Below, one piece after another: positions 54,395 to 62,040 of a stretch of DNA of 64,000 nucleotides. The position numbers and the translations under genes are program-made. The stretch is from UBA5070 sp035913415 (GTDB lineage: Bacteria > Fibrobacterota > Fibrobacteria > UBA5070). How positions within the stretch are numbered: position 1 is the stretch's first letter; each line of letters opens with the position of its first letter. Location: positions 1-64,000 of the forward strand of contig JAMIIV010000247.1 in the NCBI GenBank assembly GCA_035913415.1. Reading direction: 5' to 3'. Under the pieces are notes generated by a model. The model had not been told where the DNA came from, did no database searches, and worked only from the letters and a program-made list of their open reading frames with translations.

Positions 54395-55363
54395 ATGTGG
54401 AATCTGCTCGGAATGATCCAGCGCCATCTCGCTCTCGCCATCCCTGTCGCATTGGTCGCGGGTCTGGGCTTCGGATTGCTGGTCGACCCGTCCTTCCTGG
54501 CCGCGGGCATCCTTCCCTTGACCTTCCTGATGGTCTTTCCCATGATGGTCTCCCTGAAGGTATCGGAGCTCGCGCACCTGGGCGACCTCCGGCTGCAGGG
54601 CGCCACCCAGGCGGTGAACTTCCTCGCCATTCCCGCCCTGGGATGGATCCTGGGACTGTGGCTGTTCCCTGACAGACCCCTGGTCGCAACAGGGCTTTTG
54701 TTGACCTCCCTTCTGCCCACTTCGGGGATGACGATCACCTGGACGGGCCTTGCCAAGGGCAACGTACCGGCTGCGGTGCGGATGACCTTGCTGGGTCTGC
54801 TTCTGGGATCGCTCCTTGCCCCCTTGTACCTGAAGACCTTGATGGGCACTGCCATCGAAATTTCCATCGCCAAGGTCTTTTCGCAGATCGCGCTGACCGT
54901 GCTGCTGCCCCTTGTCGCGGGTCTTGCCACTCGCGCCTTGGTCGTGCGCAAGATCGGCCTCGAATCCTTCCAGAAGTCCGTGCAACCACGCCTAGCGCCC
55001 TTCTCCACCTTGGGAGTCCTGGGCATCGTCTTCGTCGCGATGGCATTGAAAGCGAAAGGGATCGCCGCCCATCCCGAACAACTGGTCTCCCTGTTCGCCG
55101 CCTTGGGACTGCTGTACGGAGCCAACTTCGCCTTGAGCGCCTACGTGGGACGCACATTCTTCGCGAGGGCCGACGCCCTCGCCCTGCTGTACGGCACCGT
55201 GATGCGCAACCTTTCGATAGCGCTGGCCATCGCGATGTCCGCCTTCGGGGCCAGCGGACCCGACATCGCCCTGCTCATTTCCCTGGCCTATATCGTGCAG
55301 GTCCAGATGGCCGCGTGGTCGGTCAAGCTGGTGCCACGTTTGTTCCCGGCCCCCCAAGGCTGA
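54395..55363 (+). CDS. Bile acid:sodium symporter (BASS/ACR3 superfamily) transporter
   Basis: 322 residues, about nine to ten helices. Blocks such as LTFLMVFPMMVSLKVSEL, LLPTSGMTITWTGLAKGN and LLYGTVMRNLSIALAIAMSAFG fit the BASS fold and are closer to arsenic-resistance/small-acid members than to bile acid carriers. Substrate unknown. It lies in the ORP-like region and has an ECF-type promoter. Confidence 0.82.
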   Translation: MWNLLGMIQRHLALAIPVALVAGLGFGLLVDPSFLAAGILPLTFLMVFPMMVSLKVSELAHLGDLRLQGATQAVNFLAIPALGWILGLWLFPDRPLVATGLLLTSLLPTSGMTITWTGLAKGNVPAAVRMTLLGLLLGSLLAPLYLKTLMGTAIEISIAKVFSQIALTVLLPLVAGLATRALVVRKIGLESFQKSVQPRLAPFSTLGVLGIVFVAMALKAKGIAAHPEQLVSLFAALGLLYGANFALSAYVGRTFFARADALALLYGTVMRNLSIALAIAMSAFGASGPDIALLISLAYIVQVQMAAWSVKLVPRLFPAPQG

Positions 55364-55389
55364 CCCGATCTCCAAAGTGCCACAACTCG

Positions 55390-56244
55390 TCAGTCGGGGA
55401 AATGCAGCACTTTCCCCACGCGCCCCGGCTCGCAACCGATCTCGCGTGAAGTCTGCTTTGTTTGCCATCCCGCCGCCGCCAGCCGCCAAGCCGCCGAAGG
55501 ACCACTGCAGTGGCAGGGCACCACGCACCCGACACCTGCCGCGCCAAGCTGCTCGGCCATGAGCTTGATCTCGGTGTCCGGAGCGCTCTCCAGATGGAGT
55601 CCACCGACCAAGGAACGCAACGGGCGGCCCGGGAAGAAACGTCCCAGGAATCCCAGCAGGTTGGCGATCCCGAAATGGGCGCAGCCCACAACCACGACCA
55701 GTCCCTCGCGAGTATCCAGGACCAGCGCCTGCTCCTCGGGAACATCGTCGGGAATGTCCATGATCTCGTTGCGCACCAGACCCTTGTGCGTCCATGCCGG
55801 ACGGATTCCGCCCACCGGTCCGGTCAGCCAGATTCCGTCCGCAATCTGGACGGGTCCGGACGTTTCCGCCCAACGCGTGCGTTCCACCACCAGCCTCTCC
55901 CGCACGGGATGCTGCAGGGCAATGTCGCGGGTACCGTCTTCCCCGCGGTGCCAGCGGGGCATCAGGGCTCCCTGCGGGATCCAGACGCGGGCCGCGGGGG
56001 CCTGGTCCATCGCGGCCAGGAGCCCTCCGCCGTGATCCCAGTGGCCATGGCTCAGGACGATGTCCGTGGCCGTCGCCAGATCGATGCCCAGTTGCTCCGT
56101 GTTGGCGCGCAGCACGAATCCTTCCGCCCCGGTGTCGAACAGGACACGGCTTCCTGCGTGTTCGCACCACACGGAAAAGCCGTGCTGCGCCAGAAGTCCG
56201 CGGTCGCGAACGGTGTTGTCGATCAGAAGCGTAAGCGTGGGCAT
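55390..56244 (-). CDS. MBL-fold metallo-hydrolase (dihydropterin synthase-like)
   Basis: 284 residues from ATG 56244. Metal motif LSHGHWDHGGG (HxHxDH) with VGCAHFGIANLL and VVPCHCSG later; VRDRGLLAQHGFSVWCEHAG at the N terminus. Resembles the 7,8-dihydropterin-6-methyl-4-aminobenzene-phosphate synthase type of beta-lactamase fold. This type regularly accompanies NifX-like proteins. Seven bp after the NifX-like gene. Confidence 0.86.
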   Translation of the reverse strand: MPTLTLLIDNTVRDRGLLAQHGFSVWCEHAGSRVLFDTGAEGFVLRANTEQLGIDLATATDIVLSHGHWDHGGGLLAAMDQAPAARVWIPQGALMPRWHRGEDGTRDIALQHPVRERLVVERTRWAETSGPVQIADGIWLTGPVGGIRPAWTHKGLVRNEIMDIPDDVPEEQALVLDTREGLVVVVGCAHFGIANLLGFLGRFFPGRPLRSLVGGLHLESAPDTEIKLMAEQLGAAGVGCVVPCHCSGPSAAWRLAAAGWQTKQTSREIGCEPGRVGKVLHFPD

Positions 56245-56251
56245 GAGGTGC

Positions 56252-56674
56252 TCAGCGACCGCAGGTGCAGACGTGGCCTTCGCCGTGGTGGTGGCCGTGT
56301 TCGTGGTCGGTGTCGTCGTCATGGCCGTGGCACAGGCTCTCACCCGGGGCGAGCTCGCGTGCTTCCGCCAGACCCGCAAGGAACAATTCCAGCACCTTGG
56401 CCGGATTTTCCTCGCGGATGCCCGCCATCACTTTCACTCCGGCCTTCCCCAGACCATTGGCGGCACCGGCACCCAGTCCACCGGCCAGCAGCACTTCGAC
56501 ACCCTGAGCCGCAACCCACGGAGCCGCGCTGCAGGTGCCTTCGGGGGGAATCGACCGCAGTCCGAGGTCCGTGGCGGTGCCCGCATCAAGGTCGATGTCG
56601 TGCAGGGACAAGGCCTGGGAACGGCCATAGTGGAGGGCGAATTTTCCGTCGGCGATGGGAAGGGCGATACGCAT
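56252..56674 (-). CDS. NifX/NifB-type cluster-binding protein with His-rich tail
   Basis: 140 residues. Cofactor-binding domain RIALPIADGKFALHYGRSQALSLHDID with VLLAGGLGAGAANGLGKAGVKV. The last ~25 residues are rich in His, Asp and Cys (CHGHDDDTDHEHGHHHG then CTCG), a likely metal-storage or delivery tail. Second such protein here; operator E precedes it. Confidence 0.88.
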   Translation of the reverse strand: MRIALPIADGKFALHYGRSQALSLHDIDLDAGTATDLGLRSIPPEGTCSAAPWVAAQGVEVLLAGGLGAGAANGLGKAGVKVMAGIREENPAKVLELFLAGLAEARELAPGESLCHGHDDDTDHEHGHHHGEGHVCTCGR

Positions 56675-56724
56675 GGAAGGCTCCGGAGTGGATGTGTCGT
56701 TCTCTCAGGAATAGGTCTCTATAG

Positions 56725-56741
56725 GATGCTATCTACATCCT
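56725..56741. promoter_or_regulatory. 17-bp palindromic operator, site E
   Basis: GGATGC-TATCT-ACATCC followed by TTTTT, 5 of 6 arm positions paired, 50 bp upstream of the minus-strand NifX-like gene. Confidence 0.65.
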
Positions 56742-56776
56742 TTTTCGAAGAAACGCAACAGGAATGCAAACGACGA

Positions 56777-56808
56777 AAACCCTCCGGCCGGGCAGGTCGG
56801 AGGGGTTT
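56777..56808 (-). terminator. Possible terminator hairpin
   Basis: Ten-bp stem (AAACCCTCCG against CGGAGGGGTTT, one bulged base). Read on the minus strand it ends in CGGAGGGTTTTCG, a short T run. It lies between the structured element at 56814-56879 and operator E, so it could end a small minus-strand transcript. Confidence 0.4.
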
Positions 56809-56813
56809 GCGCC

Positions 56814-56879
56814 AGGGATGGAAGCCCGACAGGGCCGGGACCCCGAGGGAGGGGGCCCGGTTCACGACAGCCCGACCCT
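56814..56879. other. Possible structured RNA element
   Basis: Nested inverted repeats without coding potential: outer AGGG/CCCT (56814-56817, 56876-56879), inner hairpin GCCC-gaca-GGGC, and CCGGGaCCCC paired with GGGGgCCCGG (56835-56860). The rest of the 56742-57119 gap holds another hairpin (about 56954-56982) and the rubrerythrin leader; no gene is visible. I cannot name an RNA family for it. Confidence 0.35.
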
Positions 56880-57119
56880 TCGCCCGGTGGGGGCGGAGGG
56901 GGCGCCTAGGCACAGTCCAGATGACGAATGGGCATCGGCTAGGAATGGGATTCTCCGCGACGCGAAACACGCGGTGGAGAGCATTCAGAAGGCGCGACAG
57001 TGTGAGACCAAGACCGGATCGCATAGGTGACGGATTCCACCGCGAAACGCAACCTTCGAAGCGGACGCATCCCGTCGCTATCGACACTCCACCAACGCAT
57101 CACACAGGAGACTCCCCAA

Positions 57120-57695
57120 ATGGCCGAACTCAAGGGTTCCCGCACCGAGAAGCATCTGCTCATGTCGTTCGCCGGCGAATCGCAGGCGCGCAACCGCTAC
57201 ACCATGTTCGCCGGCGCGGCGCGCAAGGAAGGTCTCGAGCAGATCGCCGGCATCTTCGAAGAGACCGCCAACCAGGAGAAGGAGCATGCCAAGCGGTTCT
57301 TCTCGTTCCTGAAGGGCGGCGACCTCGAAATCACCGCCACCTTCCCCGCCGGCAAGGTGGGCACCACCCTCGAGAACCTCGAGGCTTCGGCCATGGGCGA
57401 GGAGCACGAGTGGCAGATCGACTATCCCGAGTTCGCACGCATCGCCCGTGAAGAGGGATTCGAAGCCATCGCGCGGGTGTGGGACGCCGTCTCCGTGGCC
57501 GAGAAGCAGCACGGCAAGCGCTACCGCGACCTGTGGAAGAATCTGTCGGAAGGCAAGGTATTCAAGCGCGACGGCAAGATCGTCTGGCGCTGCATCAACT
57601 GCGGCTACCTGCACGAGGCCGAAGAAGCCCCCAAGGTCTGCCCGGCCTGCGCACACGCCCAGTCGTACTTCGAGCTGCTCGGCGAGAACTGGTAA
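57120..57695 (+). CDS. rbr: Rubrerythrin
   Basis: 191 residues from ATG 57120 (ribosome site aggag). Di-iron four-helix domain with AGESQARNRY, EETANQEKEHAKRF and WDAVSVAEKQHGKRY; C-terminal rubredoxin domain with WRCINCGYLH and KVCPACAHAQSYFELL. Peroxide reductase of anaerobes and microaerophiles. A GC hairpin follows. Confidence 0.95.
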   Translation: MAELKGSRTEKHLLMSFAGESQARNRYTMFAGAARKEGLEQIAGIFEETANQEKEHAKRFFSFLKGGDLEITATFPAGKVGTTLENLEASAMGEEHEWQIDYPEFARIAREEGFEAIARVWDAVSVAEKQHGKRYRDLWKNLSEGKVFKRDGKIVWRCINCGYLHEAEEAPKVCPACAHAQSYFELLGENW

Positions 57696-57702
57696 GAATC
57701 AC

Positions 57703-57726
57703 GGCGCGGCGGGTTGCCGTCGCGCC
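57703..57726 (+). terminator. Hairpin after rubrerythrin
   Basis: GGCGCG at 57703-57708 pairs with CGCGCC at 57721-57726, with a further inner GGC/GCC pairing, 8 bp after the stop codon. No T tract. Confidence 0.45.
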
Positions 57727-57774
57727 GCCCCTGCGCGGAGCGGAAACCCCGCGATAGAGCTTGGCGATCGGTTG

Positions 57775-57817
57775 GTTTCGACACGCTCGACCACCGATCG
57801 ACAGGCTCGATCACGGA
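57775..57817. repeat. REP-like repeat, degenerate copy
   Basis: Two imperfect right-arm copies in direct orientation, with cores CGACACGCTCGACCACC and CGACAGGCTCGATCACG, related to the inverted repeats at 31106 and 59663. Between rubrerythrin and the PadR gene. Confidence 0.55.
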
Positions 57818-57830
57818 TCGGATGGACCGT

Positions 57831-58256
57831 TCAGATGACGGCGCGCCCTTCGCGGACAAATTCCGTCAACCCAGACGCGAGAGATTCCAGCAGATCGACC
57901 CACTCCACCAGGTGTTCGCGGCCCCGCTCGGTGAGCCGGTACGACTTGCGCCCCGCGCCCCGGGCCGATTCGGTCCATTCCGAGACCGTCATGCCGTTGC
58001 GTTCCAGAACGCACAGGGTGCGGTAGACGGCCGCTTTGTCGATGGTGGTGCCGGTGAGGGTGTGCCCCTGCAGTCGCTGCAGGATGTCGTACCCGGAAGC
58101 CCCGGGATGCTGGCTCACGTCCAGCAGGAGCAGGGGCTCGACGAAACGGAACAGATTCCCCATGCCGCACGCGCACGGGGTGTCGCCGTGGCGGGGGCAA
58201 TGGCGCTGGGAGCGGACCTCCTCGATGGACTTCGCGACGGCTTTGGGCATGACCAT
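57831..58256 (-). CDS. PadR-family regulator with Cys-rich N terminus
   Basis: About 141 residues (start 58256 or 58250). The winged-helix PadR domain is GYDILQRLQGHTLTGTTIDKAAVYRTLCVLERNGMTVSEW, then RKSYRLTERGREHLVEWVDLLESL. Before it, HCPRHGDTPCACGMGNLFRFVEP puts four cysteines within about 20 residues, a possible Fe-S or metal sensing site. PadR proteins usually bind ATGT-spacer-ACAT palindromes, which the 17-bp operator contains. The only PadR-type regulator in the window. Confidence 0.85.
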   Translation of the reverse strand: MVMPKAVAKSIEEVRSQRHCPRHGDTPCACGMGNLFRFVEPLLLLDVSQHPGASGYDILQRLQGHTLTGTTIDKAAVYRTLCVLERNGMTVSEWTESARGAGRKSYRLTERGREHLVEWVDLLESLASGLTEFVREGRAVI

Positions 58257-58313
58257 CAGAATACTACCTCACCGCCGGGGATGCGGCGACGATTCGCGCC
58301 CTGACCAAGACTC

Positions 58314-59543
58314 TCAGCCTGCGGCGGGAGACGCGCTCCGCTCGACCATCCGCGAAACGTTCCACATCAGCGGAAGGGTGATGAGCATCGCCAGGGTGAC
58401 CACCATGCCCAGGGAGTCGTAGCGCTGCAGCGGCGCGTGTTCGGAGGTCTGGACCACGATCAGACCCGCCACCCAGGCCGCCACGCCGCCCGAGACCTGC
58501 TGGATGGAGGCGTTGATGGACATGTAGGCGCCGCGGTCGCGTAGCTCGGGCACACCCGAAGCGATGGCCGAGGCCGTCACGATCCGTCCGTTGATGGCCA
58601 CGAACAGGAGGATGTTGATCAGCACGACTTGCCACAGGGGCGTCACGCCCAGCCGGGTGTAGAACAGCACCAGGGCGACGGTGGCCAGACTGGAGACGAA
58701 GAACACGGGGATCTTGCCGATCTGGTCGGCCAACCGCCCCAAGTAGGGGCCAGCCAGGATGGAGGCCACGCCCGTGGCGACGTACACCACCGGAAGGGAT
58801 TCCAGGGGGATGCCCAGATTCTGCACACTGAAGGCGCTGCCGAAGGGCATGAGCATGTAGCCGCCCGTGGCCAGCAGAATGGTGGCGGAAAAGCCCATCA
58901 GGTGGCGGGGTTTGGAGGCCACGCGCCACAGGTGCCGAAGCGGGTGTGTGGTGTGGGCGTGCTGGAGATGGGAGTCCAGAGGCTTTAGATGCACAAACGC
59001 CACCACCCCGCCGAGGAAGGCGATACCGGCGATGGCCAGGAACGGAACGTGCCAACCGCCATGGGTGGCCAGCACCAGGCCCAGCGGAATGCCCGCGATC
59101 TGGCTGGCCGCAAACGCCGTCTGGACGATGCCCATCGCCCGACCCCGCATGTGCATGGGAAACACGTCGGCAAGAATGGCGAAGCTGATGGATCCCACCA
59201 CGCCTCCGAACAGCCCGGTGACGATGCGGGCCACCAGCAACGTGGGGTAGTCGGGTGCAACCCCGCAGAAGATGGTGCCGGCCACAAAACCCGTGTAGAA
59301 GACCAGCAGCAGCTTCTTGCGATCGAAACGATCGGCGAATCCGGCCGTCAGGAAGCCCGACAATCCCGCGCTGAAGGCATACGCGCTGACCACCAGGCCG
59401 AACTGTTTGGTGGAGATGCTCAACTCGTGCAGGAGGATCGCCCCCAGCGGCGAGAGGATCATGAAGTCCACGACGACGCAGAACTGCAAGAACGCGAGCA
59501 GCCCTACGACGAACCACTGATAACGAGTAAACGACTGCGACAC
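58314..59543 (-). CDS. Major facilitator superfamily transporter
   Basis: 409 residues from GTG 59543 (ribosome site ggaagg). Twelve-helix MFS with FADRFDRKKLL between helices 2 and 3 and GRLADQIGKIPVF in the second half. YdhP/DHA1-like drug or metabolite efflux type; substrate unknown. Ends 57 bp before the PadR gene on the same strand; if cotranscribed, PadR would control it too. Confidence 0.9.
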   Translation of the reverse strand: MSQSFTRYQWFVVGLLAFLQFCVVVDFMILSPLGAILLHELSISTKQFGLVVSAYAFSAGLSGFLTAGFADRFDRKKLLLVFYTGFVAGTIFCGVAPDYPTLLVARIVTGLFGGVVGSISFAILADVFPMHMRGRAMGIVQTAFAASQIAGIPLGLVLATHGGWHVPFLAIAGIAFLGGVVAFVHLKPLDSHLQHAHTTHPLRHLWRVASKPRHLMGFSATILLATGGYMLMPFGSAFSVQNLGIPLESLPVVYVATGVASILAGPYLGRLADQIGKIPVFFVSSLATVALVLFYTRLGVTPLWQVVLINILLFVAINGRIVTASAIASGVPELRDRGAYMSINASIQQVSGGVAAWVAGLIVVQTSEHAPLQRYDSLGMVVTLAMLITLPLMWNVSRMVERSASPAAG

Positions 59544-59662
59544 GAGCGATCCTTCCGACGGATGCGCGGGGACCCTCACGATAGCTAATCCCCCGCCCCC
59601 GTGGCGCTCGGGGGGCCAAGACCTGTGCCGCTTCGACATTCATCCAGGGGTGGAGTCGGTCC

Positions 59663-59714
59663 GGTTGTCGAGCTTGTCGAGACCCACGCGGCGGTCTCGA
59701 CAGGCTCGACCACC
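59663..59714. repeat. REP-like inverted repeat, copy 2
   Basis: Arms at 59663-59684 and 59693-59714; the right arm is identical to that of copy 1 and the left arm differs at one base. A further partial arm (CTCGACCACCGG) lies near 59744-59755. Located between the radical SAM gene's 3' end and the MFS gene. Confidence 0.82.
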
Positions 59715-59766
59715 GGGGAGTCTGCTCGCCCCTGCAAAACAGACTCGACCACCGGATGACCGCACA

Positions 59767-61122
59767 TCAAACGGGCAAATTCCGACTTTCTTTACGACCC
59801 TGGATCGGATCCTCCTCCAGGTACGCTCCGATGCCCAGCTCCAGGAGGTCCCGCGAGGGACGGCAGTCGGTCGAGCAGATCTCGCCGGTGCGGTTGCGCG
59901 CCACCGAAGTGCATCCGCCGCCGCAGGCCAGCGCCTGGGCGCATCCACGGCACTCCTCCATGGAGGCGGTGTCGCGCCTCTGCCATTGGTGTACCACATC
60001 TTTTTCCAGACGCACCTCGGGCCAGTAGGTGCCCAGCTCCTCGCCGGGTTTGCCCACGGTGGCCGTGCAAGCGAAGATGTTGCCCCGGTAGTCGAAGGCC
60101 CACTCCGTCTTGGTGCCCGTGCAGGCGTCGAACAGCGGCTTGGGCAGTTCGCCGTGCTCCCACAGGAACTTCGAGACCGAGAACGCCGGGCGGTGGTATT
60201 CCAGGAACTCGGGATGCTCGCGCACCAGCGTGTGGAGATCTTCGGCCAGCTCCATGCGCGAATACAGGTCGCCCCCGCCGCCGGCGGCGTGGCAGGAGTG
60301 CAGCTCGTAGTTGCGCCCCAACTGGGTCTTGAAGCGAGGATTGGCGGTCCAGCCGCGCTCGGCCGCGATGCGCGCCAGTTCCGGCAGGTGCGACAGATTC
60401 TGGCGATCGACCACCGAACGCAGGTTCACCACGTGGCCGGCCGCCAGCGCCGCGTCGATGCCGTCGGCGATGCGCGCGAAGGTGGGCGCGCCCCCCGCCA
60501 GCACACGACGACGGTCGTGGGTCTGGGGCGGGCCGTCGAGCGTGACCTGGATCTCGCGGATACGCGCCAGCGCCAAGGTGTCCATGTACTCGACCAGGGA
60601 ATGCCCGTTGGTGACCACCGCGACCTCAAGCCCCGCGGCCGCGGCCCGGCGCAGAAATCCCGCGATCCGTTCGCGTGCGGCCTCGCCGGGCAACAGCGGC
60701 TCGCCCCCGAAGAGGGTCAGGTACTTGCGCCGACCCGCGAACTCGCGGCGCACGTGTGCGAAGAACGCGTCCAGGATGTCGTCGGTCAGGCTGGCGGGCT
60801 TGACGCCGTAGTCGTCCTGGAAACAGTAGTCGCACCGGAAATTGCACCCGTACCACGGCACGAAGAAGATCTGGACCTCGTCGGACTCGCGCGCGTCGAG
60901 AAAATCCAGGTAGGCGCGTTTCCAGCGTTTCTGCTCGTCGACAGGATCCGTCCAATAGCCTTTGGCGGCCCATTCCTCGGGCTGTTCGGGCGGGATACCC
61001 GCCAGCAGCGGGGCGGCCGTGGCCTCGTCGAGGAGGTCGGCGTTGCCGGAGAGGAGGTTCACGACGAAGGGGGTCCCCGCGGGGCGCGTCCTGCCGACGA
61101 TGTTGTGTTTGGACCATTCCAT
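59767..61122 (-). CDS. Radical SAM/SPASM peptide maturase-like enzyme
   Basis: 451 residues. An N-terminal part (1-85) has the SKHNIV...VVNLLSGNADLLDE pattern seen in SPASM peptide maturases. The radical SAM cluster binds WYGCNFRCDYCFQ (Cys 93, 97, 100), followed by LFGGEPLL. The C-terminal SPASM region has CTGTKTEWAFDYRGNIFACTA, CRGCAQALACGGGC and ICSTDC, enough for two auxiliary clusters. A 30-residue Cys-rich peptide gene and an ArsM-like methyltransferase lie upstream on the same strand. Confidence 0.88.
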   Translation of the reverse strand: MEWSKHNIVGRTRPAGTPFVVNLLSGNADLLDEATAAPLLAGIPPEQPEEWAAKGYWTDPVDEQKRWKRAYLDFLDARESDEVQIFFVPWYGCNFRCDYCFQDDYGVKPASLTDDILDAFFAHVRREFAGRRKYLTLFGGEPLLPGEAARERIAGFLRRAAAAGLEVAVVTNGHSLVEYMDTLALARIREIQVTLDGPPQTHDRRRVLAGGAPTFARIADGIDAALAAGHVVNLRSVVDRQNLSHLPELARIAAERGWTANPRFKTQLGRNYELHSCHAAGGGGDLYSRMELAEDLHTLVREHPEFLEYHRPAFSVSKFLWEHGELPKPLFDACTGTKTEWAFDYRGNIFACTATVGKPGEELGTYWPEVRLEKDVVHQWQRRDTASMEECRGCAQALACGGGCTSVARNRTGEICSTDCRPSRDLLELGIGAYLEEDPIQGRKESRNLPV

Positions 61123-61146
61123 GTTGGCTTCGCCTTATTGTTTTCA

Positions 61147-61315
61147 GGGGCTGCCGCCCCAGGTGACCCTGCTCTTTTCTCTTGGTTGCCCAGGGGCTGT
61201 CTGCCCCTGGTAACCCCGACCGGGGCTTCTCCCAGCCCCTGGACCCCAGGGCCAAGGCGGGCCGTCTGGCCGGCCCCCTTGGAACCCCGGCCACCAGGGA
61301 CGCTGCGCTCCCTGG
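61147..61315. repeat. GC hairpin array, left block
   Basis: At least three hairpins of one style: GGGG-ctgccg-CCCC (61147-61160), CCAGGGG-ctgtctg-CCCCTGG (61190-61210) and CCAGGGA-N8-TCCCTGG (61294-61315), separated by further GGGG/CCCC tracts. Non-coding; between the peptide gene and the radical SAM gene. Confidence 0.7.
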
Positions 61316-61441
61316 ACCCTAGGCATTTGCTTGACGAATCTTCGAGGCTTGCGGCTGTATTGGCCTTTGTGGGAGTGTCGAGGTTTCGGCCGGCTGACGG
61401 TGGCGAGGCGCCACCTGGGCCGGCATCGCGGCATCGCAGCA

Positions 61442-61473
61442 TGGTGACATGGTGACTTGGTGACTTGGTGACA
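61442..61473. repeat. 8-bp tandem repeat
   Basis: Four copies of TGGTGACW head to tail (61442-61473), preceded by two copies of an 8-bp GCATCGCR unit at about 61423-61438. Lies in the gap between the hairpin blocks. A short simple-sequence tract of this kind can slip. Confidence 0.72.
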
Positions 61474-61676
61474 GGGCGGTATCGTTGCGAGGGAGGTTTT
61501 GCGATTGTGGTCGGATTTTCAGGCATTCCCTCTAACCGCCGCTCTTCCCACCTCCCCCGACACACCACGCCATTGCGCTTTGCTTCCCGGCGTGGCGGCG
61601 TTTCGCCGCCTTGGCCGGGCCCTGACCTTGGTGGCTGGCACGAACGGACATCCGTAGCGGGACTCCGCGGCGGGGT

Positions 61677-61889
61677 CCCGGGGATGCCCAATCCCCGGGT
61701 GCCCGGGATCCCCAAGGGGCCGGGCACTCGGCCTCCTTGGGTCCTGGGGGTCACGGGGGCTGGAAGAAGCCCCCGTGGGAACCCAGGCCCGGGAAGGGCC
61801 AAATGGGAATCGAGGCTGGAAGCCAAAGGGGTGCAAGGGGCGGAGCCCCGTGAAACCCAAACCGGGGTCCAGGGGCGGAAAGCCCCTGG
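61677..61889. repeat. GC hairpin array, right block
   Basis: Hairpins at 61677-61699 (9-bp stem CCCGGGGAT/ATCCCCGGG), 61699-61727 (GTGCCCGG/CCGGGCAC with an inner CCCC/GGGG), 61752-61777 (CACGGGGGC/GCCCCCGTG) and 61869-61889 (CCAGGGG-cggaaag-CCCCTGG). The last shares its stem with a left-block hairpin. With the left block and tandem repeat it fills the 784-bp gap 61123-61906, in which I see no gene. Confidence 0.72.
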
Positions 61890-61906
61890 GCGCCCCGGGC
61901 CGGGGG

Positions 61907-61999
61907 TCAGTCGTGGCAGCCGGCCACCAGGGTCGAGACCTTGGCGCAGCACTGGGCCACGGGAGCGCAGCAGTTCTTCTTGTGGATCAGAGTCTTCAT
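61907..61999 (-). CDS. 30-residue Cys-rich peptide, candidate RiPP precursor
   Basis: Start ATG 61999 has a ribosome site (AAGGA, seven nt away). The peptide has five cysteines at 10, 11, 17, 18 and 28 (CC-x5-CC-x9-C), a basic N-terminal part (KTLIHKK) and a C-terminal AGCHD. It lies 41 bp downstream of the ArsM-like methyltransferase on the same strand, with the radical SAM/SPASM gene further down. A substrate for the maturase, or a small metal/arsenic-binding peptide; both are inference. Confidence 0.6.
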   Translation of the reverse strand: MKTLIHKKNCCAPVAQCCAKVSTLVAGCHD

Positions 62000-62040
62000 G
62001 TCGTTTCCTTTCTGGGTTGAATGGATTGCGGGATCTAGGC

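Noticed and set aside
55390..56244. MBL-fold protein as the missing PhnP
   Set aside because: It has the HxHxDH motif, but N- and C-terminal blocks match the dihydropterin-synthase-like type and it is coupled to a NifX-like gene 15 kb from the phn operon.
61519..61860. A 113-codon frame in the gap before the radical SAM gene
   Set aside because: It is Pro/Arg/Gly-rich and made of the hairpin repeats; no ribosome site or domain.
61123..61906. CRISPR array
   Set aside because: The repeated units are hairpins of different length with no fixed repeat-spacer period and no cas genes nearby.
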